Source of the DNA: JANQQC01 sp965262255
GTDB taxonomy: Bacteria; Pseudomonadota; Alphaproteobacteria; Caulobacterales; Hyphomonadaceae
Direction: 5' to 3'
DNA length: 64,000 bases
Assembly (NCBI GenBank): GCA_965262255.1
Contig: OZ253505.1
Span: 2,976,001 to 3,040,000 of the forward strand
In this document: positions 21,301 to 28,242 of the stretch, piece after piece
Layout of the letters: every line of letters starts with the position of its first letter
How positions within the stretch are numbered: the stretch's first letter is position 1
Position numbers and translations under genes: made by a program
Notes under the pieces: generated by a model
Databases searched by the model: none
Told to the model about the DNA's origin: nothing
Seen by the model: the letters and a program-made list of their open reading frames with translations, nothing else

Positions 21301-21941
21301 CTAGGGTTTGTGCATTTGCTGCAGAACGTCTTACTCTAATTGCGTAGTTGGAGGAATCTGTTACCGAGATATTTCCAGTGACTGATATCGTGATAGGAGA
21401 ATTTCCCGCGTCAACGTAATCGTTATTGCCATATGAATTGATTGCCCTGATCGCAATGCTTGTTAAACCTGATACTACAATATTTTGACCATTCGCCGAC
21501 TGAGTAAAAGAAATACCGCCTGGTCCAGTTGAACTATTGTGAAGCAGAAAAGCTTGCACATTAACTGAAATGCTAACTGTTGTTGTTGAGCCTATGTTTA
21601 AATTGAGGCTTCCCGCATTATTGCCCCATGCTGTTTCTCGTTCAACAATAAGTGGCGAAGTGATGCTAGACTGAGTACAGTTATGAGTTACTGTTCTTGT
21701 TGCATTATTATTAGTCTTCGTGCAACTCTGAGAATAGGCTACCCCCCCCCATCAAGATAGTTGAAGCCACTGAACCAAGAGCTAAAGACGAAACTGTAAA
21801 TTTTAATGAACGAGTCATACAAGGGGCTAAGCTTAGAATCTGGCCAGCAAAACGAGAAATTCTACCACCAACACAATTGTCTGGCATAGATTCGACATTT
21901 GAATCCCGACCAATGGAAGGATTTGCAAGGGAAATGCTCAT
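12335..21941 (-). CDS. Phase-variable giant autotransporter adhesin, copy 2 (OFF frame as sequenced)
   Basis: Paralogue of the gene at 3790-11167. The body frame is open from the G9 tract (GTA at 21742) to the stop at 12335; the leader starts at ATG 21941 with a good AAGGAC ribosome-binding site. Joined by one base less in the tract, the product would be about 3,201 residues: conserved N-terminal extension, signal peptide (MTRSLKFTVSSLALG ... VAYSQS), a Ser/Thr/Gly/Asn-rich beta-helical passenger with four large modules, and a C-terminal barrel of about 290 residues ending in LSW. Modules two to four open with cysteine pairs (RCIESDS ... NCSG; ECAESTT ... TCDG; YCDISAG ... SCSG). Lysine and arginine are scarce in the passenger. 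The longest frame with its own start is 12335-21559 (GTG). Surface-exposed adhesin is the likely role. Confidence 0.85.
18701..19021 (-). repeat. Tandem repeat of about 177 bp inside autotransporter copy 2
   Basis: GCCAGAAACATTTCCAGAAA occurs at 18701 and 18878 and the following 140 bases are nearly the same. The unit is 59 codons, so the frame is preserved; the repeated peptide includes NINISVSGNVSGA and KSGNITISTTS-like strands. Weaker repeats of the same sort occur elsewhere in the passenger (for example near 14667 and 14894). Confidence 0.75.
21711..21941 (-). CDS. Leader of autotransporter copy 2 as read in the sequenced frame (76 codons)
   Basis: ATG 21941 is preceded by AAGGACAAAATATC, a clear ribosome-binding site. 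The 76-codon frame gives a 41-residue extension (GGRISRFAGQILSLAPC), then MTRSLKFTVSSLALG and the G9 tract, then ten out-of-frame residues to the stop. It lines up residue for residue with the leader of copy 1 without gaps. Confidence 0.82.
   Translation of the reverse strand: MSISLANPSIGRDSNVESMPDNCVGGRISRFAGQILSLAPCMTRSLKFTVSSLALGSVASTILMGGGSLFSELHED
21742..21750 (-). repeat. Coding-region poly-G tract (G9), translational switch of autotransporter copy 2
   Basis: Nine Gs on the coding strand at the same codon as in copy 1. Leader codons start at coordinates equal to 2 mod 3 and body codons at 1 mod 3. Eight or eleven Gs would join them to give GGVAYSQSCTKTNNN. Ten would produce an immediate TAG. 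Confidence 0.9.
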
Positions 21942-22071
21942 GATATTTTGTCCTTAATCAAAGATTTGATTCTGAAACCAGTAGGTGACTCAAATGCGGT
22001 GAGATAGAGGTCAACAACTACAACCAATTTACCGGATATATGGGCAAACTATAGCATAGGAATTTTTTTTC

Positions 22072-22086
22072 GGGGGGGGGGGGGGG
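22072..22086 (-). promoter_or_regulatory. Promoter-region homopolymer (C15 on coding strand), autotransporter copy 2
   Basis: Fifteen Gs on the plus strand (C15 toward the gene), immediately upstream of the conserved TATGCTATAGTTTG box at about 22041-22054. Copy 1 has 11 in the same place, so tract length differs between otherwise similar promoters. Confidence 0.75.
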
Positions 22087-22279
22087 TAGAAAAAAGCAGT
22101 AAAGTTCCATCATCATCTAGGCCTCCAACACATAAAAACTTAGCAATGTTGCATCGCGATTGAAGTTCTACAGGTCAATTCGAACTTCCGAACAACTGGA
22201 CTAACTTCAATTATACGGAGTTCTTGTCTATCCTACAAAATACTTGGCAAAGAAAATTTACCCAAAATCTGAAATTTTG

Positions 22280-22308
22280 TTGCGTAATTTGAAAAAATCG
22301 TGTATAAG
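22280..22308 (+). promoter_or_regulatory. Promoter for the small membrane protein at 22347
   Basis: TTGCGT (22280-22285), a 17-bp spacer and TATAAG (22303-22308) form a near-consensus sigma-70 promoter 38 bp upstream of the start codon. It points away from the autotransporter promoter on the opposite strand. Confidence 0.55.
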
Positions 22309-22346
22309 AGTGCATGTCAAGACTAAATTGTTAAAGGAGATTAACA

Positions 22347-22760
22347 ATGACTTCGAATTTACAACACCAAATTCAGAATGCGGCGGCAAATTCACTAAGC
22401 GCCGCCGAACTGGCTCAAAAAGAACTTCTTCAATTAATTGAGGAGAGTTCCTCTCACTCTATACCAAAGGAAACGGAGGCGGATATGGAAGATTCAGACT
22501 CTAGCACCGAATCGAGACTCGCACTACTGGAAAAGATTGCGGCGAATCAAGCCGTGGTAAACCAGACGATTTTGACAAAGCTAGATGGCATAGAAAAGAC
22601 TGTCGGTACCTTGGTTGAAGATGTTAAACGAATTAAACTCGATCTGGCTTGGATCAAAATAATAGGTGGAGCAGTCTCTGGGATGATCGGAGCATTGATT
22701 GTCGGAGGATGTGTCGCTCTTATAGCAAGCTTACTATCGATGTTATTTAAAGGCTCGTAG
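22347..22760 (+). CDS. Small coiled-coil protein with C-terminal membrane anchor, function unknown
   Basis: A 137-residue protein that I do not recognise. Residues 1-60 are acidic and Ser/Glu/Gln-rich. Residues 60-105 have heptad character (LLEKIAANQAVVNQTIL, then KLDGIEKTVGTLVEDVKRI). Residues 107-133 are one hydrophobic segment with glycine spacing (IIGGAVSGMIGALIVGG). The layout resembles holin-accessory XhlA-like or other tail-anchored coiled-coil proteins, but no family can be claimed. AAAGGAG lies 8-9 bases upstream of the start, and a good promoter precedes it. It is divergent from autotransporter copy 2. Confidence 0.7.
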   Translation: MTSNLQHQIQNAAANSLSAAELAQKELLQLIEESSSHSIPKETEADMEDSDSSTESRLALLEKIAANQAVVNQTILTKLDGIEKTVGTLVEDVKRIKLDLAWIKIIGGAVSGMIGALIVGGCVALIASLLSMLFKGS

Positions 22761-22877
22761 CCACCTAGCGGGGTTCGACTATATTCAAAGGAACCGTAAA
22801 TCTAGAGCTTTAGGGTTTAACGTGTCTTGTTTCGGGATTGTTCCGCGATTACATATCTGATCATGGAGAAACTCAGG

Positions 22878-23504
22878 TCATAGGCCTGTTCGCCAATACT
22901 TCCTAAACAGTAGACCTATTATCTGCCATCCAACAACCCCAAACAATATCAGCACAAATCCAAACATCCATCGAACCGTTACAAAAGTAATTCTCGGTCT
23001 CGTTATAAATACTTCTGTATGATCTAAACTCAGAAACTTTTGATCGCCTTGTGCGATCATTGACGGTTCTAAGGTCATCTCAATTAAGTCTTTCAGGGAT
23101 CGATACCGAACAACTGCGACGCGGTCCACTTGATTCCCATATTCGCCCAGCATTAAACCTGCACGATTAGATACAAATACGGGATGTGCAGCTCTCTTGA
23201 AAAGGAGAGGAACAACAACATTCGTGTAGGCAATATCTGCCTGTCGTGCGGCCTCTCCAGCCTTTAGCTTTTCGAGATTGACGGCGTAGAATTCTTTACC
23301 GTCGTCATTTGGAATCATTTCAGCTAAATTTAGTAGAAGGCTACCCGGTTCAGGTTGCGAAATGTCATGTGCAATCTGAACTTTTTCAAGCAGAGCGGTT
23401 CCTTCTTCGATGCTAAGAGGTTTACCGTTGCCTCCATACCACAGAATACCTAGGATAAACAAAAAGAACAACGAAGCACACCATATTGTCTGAATCAGGC
23501 GCAT
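22878..23504 (-). CDS. Membrane-anchored protein of unknown function, last gene of a four-gene operon
   Basis: A 208-residue protein. It has an N-terminal membrane segment (residues 5-23, TIWCASLFFLFILGILWY), about 150 soluble residues, and a second membrane segment near the C-terminus (FGFVLILFGVVGWQIIGLLF). The central domain is therefore probably periplasmic. It contains the phrase DRVAVVRYRSLKDLIEM, reminiscent of DUF1330-like ferredoxin-fold domains, which is weak evidence. It follows the upstream HCCA-isomerase-like gene by 32 bp. I infer co-expression with the CitE-like and GST-kappa-like genes but cannot assign a role. Confidence 0.65.
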   Translation of the reverse strand: MRLIQTIWCASLFFLFILGILWYGGNGKPLSIEEGTALLEKVQIAHDISQPEPGSLLLNLAEMIPNDDGKEFYAVNLEKLKAGEAARQADIAYTNVVVPLLFKRAAHPVFVSNRAGLMLGEYGNQVDRVAVVRYRSLKDLIEMTLEPSMIAQGDQKFLSLDHTEVFITRPRITFVTVRWMFGFVLILFGVVGWQIIGLLFRKYWRTGL

Positions 23505-23536
23505 AAACTCACTCCAAATATTAGATCACTGTTTAT

Positions 23537-24106
23537 TTACTGAGACATTAAAATTTCTTCAATCCAAGGAAGATGCTCTCGTCCGATAAATAATTGATCA
23601 TGAACTAGGTAAGCAGGCGTGTCTATCACTCCAAGTTCTTCTGCGACAGTCATAGCTTCAGTTAGTGTGGATTGAGCCTTGGAAGTTTGAACAAGACCCA
23701 CATTATCACTTTTCTCAATAATCGAGTTCACTGTTTCTAAGTCATTTAGATCCAATTTGTCATGCCAGTATGCTTGAAAGGCTTGACGAATATAGTTTTC
23801 AGCGCTGTGTGAAATTTGAGAAAGTACGCCTAAGGCCAAATCAGTTCTTCCCGGATCATCACGGAAACAAAGGTAAATGCCCTGAAGTTTTGCATAATGT
23901 TTATGAGTCTTTTGACGAGCTATCGCTCGTATACGGCGATGAGATTGTCCCGCGGTTTCATTAGCGACTTTCTTTGGAATTGGTTGTTGGACTGCTCTAA
24001 AAGGGAGCCAACGTACCGCAACCCCAACTCTGTCAATGAGTTCCATAGTCGGCTGAAAGGCCAAGTATGACGCGGGCGATTTAAAATCAATATAAATAGT
24101 CAACAT
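23537..24106 (-). CDS. DsbA-fold protein, 2-hydroxychromene-2-carboxylate isomerase / GST-kappa-like (B)
   Basis: A 189-residue thioredoxin-fold protein. It starts with the family strand IYIDFKSPASYLAFQP, in which the Ser of the SP pair is the glutathione-contacting residue in kappa GSTs and HCCA isomerases. The end shows TPAYLVHDQLFIGREHLPWIEE, the cis-Pro loop plus the typical FIGREHL/FxGRDRL motif. No CxxC is present, so it is not a disulfide oxidase. Its start codon overlaps the end of the upstream paralogue (24100-24106), implying translational coupling. Probable role: glutathione-dependent isomerase or transferase on an aromatic or acyl substrate; the substrate is unknown. Confidence 0.8.
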   Translation of the reverse strand: MLTIYIDFKSPASYLAFQPTMELIDRVGVAVRWLPFRAVQQPIPKKVANETAGQSHRRIRAIARQKTHKHYAKLQGIYLCFRDDPGRTDLALGVLSQISHSAENYIRQAFQAYWHDKLDLNDLETVNSIIEKSDNVGLVQTSKAQSTLTEAMTVAEELGVIDTPAYLVHDQLFIGREHLPWIEEILMSQ

Positions 24107-24780
24107 TTATCAATCTCATATGCAATGTCCGGGATACGGCCAACACGGCCCTGCAGTTGCCAGCGAATATATGGCAAGTGTTCTCTTCCAAAAAATATCT
24201 CCTCTCCCAAGACGTAGGTAGGAACGCCATAAATTCCTTTTGCGTGAAACTGCTTTTGAAGTCCATCGTGAATGACACGTCCTTCTCCCAATTGGAATTC
24301 TCTAAACCCGCGCGAGCTGACACCTGCTTTTTCCATACAATCTTCTACTACGGAAATATCTTCGACATCTAGTTCTCTACGCCAGAACGATGGATAGACT
24401 ACCTCAAAAAACCGAGGGAGCTGGTTTCGCGCTCTCTGGCGCACCCATAAAATTGCTATGCTTGCAAGACTTGTATCCCATATTTTTTCCGTGCCTTTTA
24501 GGATGTAACCTTGTCGTTCAGCGTAACGACGAGCATCCATATAAGAATACTTAATTGTATTCCACGCCGTTTTGCTTCGTCCTTCTGATTTGATTACTTT
24601 TCCTCCTCGTTTTTCAGCCGAACCTAAATAACTCGGGATATCGAGAGTCAGAGGTCGCCAATCAAATAAAATGTCGAGTTCTGCTTCAAGCGCGAGGGTA
24701 GGTTTGATGGATACAAACGCGTATGGGCTTTTCACGTCAATATACACGATCAGGGGAGCATCACTTTTTAGAACGTCCAT
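24100..24780 (-). CDS. DsbA-fold protein, 2-hydroxychromene-2-carboxylate isomerase / GST-kappa-like (A)
   Basis: A 226-residue paralogue of the following gene. The N-terminus has VYIDVKSPYAFVSIKPT with the SPY serine of this family. The C-terminal part has GVPTYVLGEEIFFGREHLPYIRW. The middle is all-helical (RRYAERQGYILKG and others). Two such genes side by side could form a heterodimer or act in successive steps. It starts 39 bp after the CitE-like gene and overlaps the next start by 7 bp. Assignment to the HCCA-isomerase/DsbA family is firm; the reaction is not. Confidence 0.82.
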   Translation of the reverse strand: MDVLKSDAPLIVYIDVKSPYAFVSIKPTLALEAELDILFDWRPLTLDIPSYLGSAEKRGGKVIKSEGRSKTAWNTIKYSYMDARRYAERQGYILKGTEKIWDTSLASIAILWVRQRARNQLPRFFEVVYPSFWRRELDVEDISVVEDCMEKAGVSSRGFREFQLGEGRVIHDGLQKQFHAKGIYGVPTYVLGEEIFFGREHLPYIRWQLQGRVGRIPDIAYEIDKC

Positions 24781-24819
24781 AACATCATCTCATCCAAAAA
24801 TTTTGCAGACTCACTTTTA

Positions 24820-25701
24820 CTAATTTCCAGATTTTATGGCCTCGGATACCGCTACTAAACGATGGGCCTGCTCCAAATGAAGCCTTTCGGTCATTTTTCC
24901 GTTCACTTTTATCACTCCTTTGTCGGAATTTTCTGGCATGTCAAAAGCATTTATTATCGCCTCTGCATGAGCGACATCAGATTCTGCTGGTGAGTAAACT
25001 TCGTTGCACACCGCTATTTGACTTGGATGAATTAGGGTTTTACCATCAAAACCGAGAATTCTCCCTTGCTCGCATTCAAATTTAAGCCCATCAGAATTGC
25101 CGATGTCGTTATACACACCGTCGATGGCAAGAAGATTGTTGGCTCGTGCTGCATATACTGTTTGCGACAGAGCATTCTGGAATGCTTGGCGCTCAGGAGT
25201 CAAAACTGCTCGTGTCTCTTTTGCGAGATCATTGGTGCCCATTACGAAGGCCGATAATCTTGTTGACTGAGCTGTTGTTCCAATCTTAGCAATATTCAAA
25301 ATTGCTTCGGGCATCTCGATCATGATCCACAAGCGGACTTGAGAGTTTGCTTGATGTTCCCGCATCAATGAGTCTAGAGTCTCGACATCTTTAGCTGTCG
25401 CTACTTTTGGAACAAGTATCGAATCCGGCTCGGCAGCTAGCGCGTTTCTTAGATCATCGTTGCCCCAAGGTGTTGCAATAGCATTGATCCTGATTACAGT
25501 TTCACGACTACCGTAAATTTTTTCTCTCGAGGCAGTGCAGACTGCATCCCTTGCTCCAATTTTGGATTCAGGAGAAACAGCGTCTTCTAGGTCAAGAATA
25601 ACGACATCAGACGGAAGTATAACAGCTTTTTCTATAGCCCGAGAATTGTCTCCGGGTATATACAAGCAAGATCGCCGTGGTTTGAAACTCAATGAATCCA
25701 T
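24820..25701 (-). CDS. CoA ester lyase, HpcH/HpaI aldolase (CitE-like) family
   Basis: A 293-residue TIM-barrel enzyme of the CitE/Mcl group, which cleaves or forms acyl-CoA thioesters such as malyl-CoA or citramalyl-CoA. Diagnostic pieces are RRSCLYIPGDN at the N-terminus, VILDLEDAVSPESK (metal and substrate binding), ETVIRINAI, a WIMIEMPEAI strand with the metal-ligand glutamate, and FVMGTNDLAKE. The C-terminus has GKTLIHPSQI. Length fits the family. It is the first gene of a minus-strand operon with two GST-kappa-like proteins and a membrane protein. Which hydroxyacyl-CoA it uses cannot be told. Confidence 0.87.
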   Translation of the reverse strand: MDSLSFKPRRSCLYIPGDNSRAIEKAVILPSDVVILDLEDAVSPESKIGARDAVCTASREKIYGSRETVIRINAIATPWGNDDLRNALAAEPDSILVPKVATAKDVETLDSLMREHQANSQVRLWIMIEMPEAILNIAKIGTTAQSTRLSAFVMGTNDLAKETRAVLTPERQAFQNALSQTVYAARANNLLAIDGVYNDIGNSDGLKFECEQGRILGFDGKTLIHPSQIAVCNEVYSPAESDVAHAEAIINAFDMPENSDKGVIKVNGKMTERLHLEQAHRLVAVSEAIKSGN

Positions 25702-25841
25702 AAGAATGATTATTTATAAGAGAATTTTATTTATGTCTACGTGAGGGATTCGAGAATTGGTCGTGTTTTCCCTGACGAGATTCCGACTTTAGGAAAGACG
25801 GTATCAGTAAAGTATATATCTAATTTCCAATGAATTGGTAA

Positions 25842-26064
25842 GAGGCTAAACAAAAAAGCTTGAGAAATTCACATTTGTGAGAAGTATTGGGAATGAACCC
25901 TAGTTTTCAGGGCAAAATTTCATGGTGTAGAACGGAATTTGAGATTTTCTCTCCGAATTTTGAAGATTTCAGGCAGTTACTCCTAATTGTGGGTAACAAA
26001 TCGTAGCAATTGTTGACGAAATCAATGCAAGAGTTTCGAGAACGATGATTTTTCGTTTAGCCTC
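25842..26064 (+). mobile_element. 223-bp inverted-repeat element, copy A (MITE-like)
   Basis: Starts GAGGCTAAAC and ends in TTTTTCGTTTAGCCTC. TA precedes it (25839-25840, with one extra A between) and TA follows. It has no gene. It is about 85 percent similar by eye to copy B, which lies immediately downstream in the same orientation. Confidence 0.85.
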
Positions 26065-26067
26065 TAA

Positions 26068-26290
26068 GAGGCTAAACGAAAAAGGTTGAGAAAGTCACAC
26101 TTATGGGAAGTATGGGGAAAGAACCTCAGTCTTCAGGACAAAATCTCTTGACGTAGAACGGAATTTGAGATTTTCTACCCAAATTTTGAAGATTTCAGGC
26201 AGTTACTCCTAATTGTGGGTAACAAATCGTAGCCATTGTTGACGGAATCAATGCCAGAGTATCGTGAAAGATGATTTTTCGTTGAGTCTC
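26068..26290 (+). mobile_element. 223-bp inverted-repeat element, copy B (MITE-like)
   Basis: Starts GAGGCTAAACGAAAAA and ends GTTGAGTCTC, with two changes in the right terminal repeat. TA follows at 26291-26292. Together, copies A and B fill nearly all of the 600-bp gap between the CitE-like gene and the P450 gene, and copy B ends only 11 bp from the P450 stop codon, so it may serve as the end of that transcript. Confidence 0.85.
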
Positions 26291-26301
26291 TATGACATAT
26301 T

Positions 26302-27444
26302 CTACTGACTCAACAGAAATCGAGCGGTTAATTTTTCGTAGCCAACCGCTCTTTGTAAATCGCCATATGTTTCGATATTCTGCTTAGAATCGATTATTTT
26401 TATCTGACTAGTATTTTCTGCTAAGGTACGAATTAGTGATCTCAAAATTAAACGGGCGTGGATTGCCCCGAGGCAAGTATGTGGACCGCTTCCAAACCCA
26501 ATATGAGGGTTTGGAGATCGATCTAGAATGATCTTTTCCGGGTTCATAAACACTGCCTCGTCGAAGTTTGCAGAGGCCCAACACAGAGAAATTCGGGAAG
26601 ATTTTGAAATCTCAGTCTCTCCGATCATTGTGCTTTGTGTACAAACTCTACCGATATGAGTAAGCGGAGACAATACTCGAATAAATTCCTCAACGGCAAG
26701 GTTAGTTAGTTTCGGCTTTGAAGCGACAACTGTGAGTTCGCTACTGTTGAAGGCGAAGTACTGGATCACAAAACTGATAGCGTTGATTATCGTGTCGCGT
26801 CCACCCGCAAAAATTAGATTGACTACACCGAGTGCTTCGTCATTTGTGATCGAGCGACCTTCGATTTTGGAACGCGTTAAACTAGCAAAAACATCAGTTC
26901 GTTCAATTTGGTCAACCGCCGAATCTAGGGATTTGATCAAGTAAGATTCGAGTGCTGAGCCTTTGGAGCTTGGATCTTCGCCATCTCGGAATACGTGTGT
27001 GCCCCATCCTATCCAAATATCTGCTTCAGATTCTGGTAACCCGAGTAAGTATGTTAGCGATCGAGATTGAATCGGCAAAGCAAATTCTCGAACAATGTCA
27101 ACCTCGCCTTTCTTGCTTACCTTTAGAATTTGTTCGTAAATAACATTGTCTATTTGCGAGACATAGTCCGGATGATGAGGTTTTCGGAAAAACGGTTCAA
27201 TTAAATCTCGATAAATCTTATGGCGAGGTGGATCAATCTCAATCGGGAGTTGGCGGACAGATCTTACCTTTTCCTCCGAGGGAATCGGAACACGAAACGG
27301 AGCATCTGAGCTAAAGGTTTGCCAGTTCTTTGCTGCCTCTCTTACGTCGCAGTATCTTATTAACATCGGAATTTGCTCGTTGTCAATGTCAATAGTAAAG
27401 GGTCTGTTACTTTTACGAACTGATTTAAAAGGATCTGATAGCAC
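26302..27444 (-). CDS. Cytochrome P450
   Basis: A 380-residue soluble class I bacterial P450. The haem-binding loop FGSGPHTCLGAIHARL carries the thiolate cysteine (FxxGxxxCxG). The I-helix reads LIFAGGRDTIINAIS with the AGGxxT oxygen-activation groove. The K-helix has EEFIRVLSP (ExxR). Length is normal and no membrane anchor is seen, so it should be cytoplasmic and need a separate ferredoxin and reductase, which are not nearby. Substrate cannot be predicted. The gene stands alone, with small repeat elements on both sides, which is compatible with acquisition by transfer. Confidence 0.92.
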   Translation of the reverse strand: MLSDPFKSVRKSNRPFTIDIDNEQIPMLIRYCDVREAAKNWQTFSSDAPFRVPIPSEEKVRSVRQLPIEIDPPRHKIYRDLIEPFFRKPHHPDYVSQIDNVIYEQILKVSKKGEVDIVREFALPIQSRSLTYLLGLPESEADIWIGWGTHVFRDGEDPSSKGSALESYLIKSLDSAVDQIERTDVFASLTRSKIEGRSITNDEALGVVNLIFAGGRDTIINAISFVIQYFAFNSSELTVVASKPKLTNLAVEEFIRVLSPLTHIGRVCTQSTMIGETEISKSSRISLCWASANFDEAVFMNPEKIILDRSPNPHIGFGSGPHTCLGAIHARLILRSLIRTLAENTSQIKIIDSKQNIETYGDLQRAVGYEKLTARFLLSQ

Positions 27445-27502
27445 TATTGGTTTCCTTATGAATTCGGCAATGTCTTTTTGATCTCAGGTTTTTCATTTGG
27501 AA

Positions 27503-27809
27503 TTATATATTTATTTACCTAAAAATTGACGAACGAGCAATTCTGGAATATCACAATCTTGGAGGTTTCTTCGCACCCTTGCAACGATTACAGTCTTACA
27601 CAAAATCGGTCGATAAGTGAGAATGGTTGCACCGTGTTCGATCCTAGGCATTATATGATCGCATTCCATTTCATCAAAAGGCTATTCTTGCTGACATTTC
27701 ACTCATATGCCGACTTGTTCTTTAAACTTTGGCAACTTACAGATGCTATGCGATGGTTGCAATCGCCGAAAAAGGTTTGAACTAGAATTTTAGGTAAATA
27801 AATATATAA
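27503..27809. mobile_element. 307-bp element with 22-bp terminal inverted repeats (MITE-like)
   Basis: The left end begins TTATATATTTATTTACC and the right end is its reverse complement; 22 bases pair before the first difference. The 12-base word TTTTTCATTTGG occurs just outside the left end (about 27489-27500) and again just outside the right end (about 27814-27825), and could be a long target duplication or an ancestral flanking repeat. The 84-codon frame inside matches no transposase I recognise. Confidence 0.6.
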
Positions 27810-27860
27810 ACCCTTTTTCATTTGGCAACTTAGCTAATGTTGCCAAGACATAAACATGAA

Positions 27861-28156
27861 ACTGTTGCGAAACACAAAGTTAGACTGTTGCATAATGCGA
27901 TAATTGGGAGAAAATCCGTCACAGTTTGGCGATCCTTGACCCTTTCGTAGTCGATTTCGGTAGTTTTGGTGTGCGAACTAGGAGTAAATTGAGGATTTCT
28001 AGACTGTTCATTGGTATTATGCAACAGTCTCAAAGTAAGGAAAAACATATACAAAAATTTGAATTTTAGGCAGATAGATGGCCCTAGAATAAGGCATTTG
28101 GTGATCCCGATTGAGTGCAAATCATCGAAATTTGAGCGAGTGACGAGTTTCGCAAC
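27861..28156. repeat. Nested inverted repeats built on GTTGC words
   Basis: Inner pair: AGACTGTTGCATAAT (27882-27896) and its exact reverse complement at 28016-28030. Outer pair: GTTGCGAAAC (27864-27873) and GTTTCGCAAC (28147-28156). CTGTTGC recurs in both. The structure ends about 85 bp before the sulfatase start and could affect its expression or be a decayed mobile element. Confidence 0.6.
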
Positions 28157-28242
28157 TGTCTCAACATGCATAGAATCTTGTTATAATCCAGCAATAGTCG
28201 CTTCACAGGCTGACTTTTACAATTTACGAAAAGAGCATTCAA

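Larger units (their letters stand above)
27445..28242. other. 800-bp non-coding region with two inverted-repeat structures
   Basis: No gene is convincing. Frames at 27526-27780 (+) and 27830-28171 (-) lie inside inverted-repeat structures and match nothing I know. The region holds a 307-bp element with terminal inverted repeats (27503-27809) and a nested inverted repeat built on GTTGC words (27861-28156), listed separately. Confidence 0.6.

Noticed and set aside
22244..22441. Plus-strand 65-codon frame overlapping the gene at 22347
   Set aside because: The frame at 22347 has the strong ribosome-binding site and protein-like features; this one is the overlapping wrong frame.
27830..28171. Minus-strand 113-codon frame upstream of the sulfatase
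   Set aside because: It spans the nested inverted repeats, lacks a start signal and matches no family; treated as part of the repeat structure.
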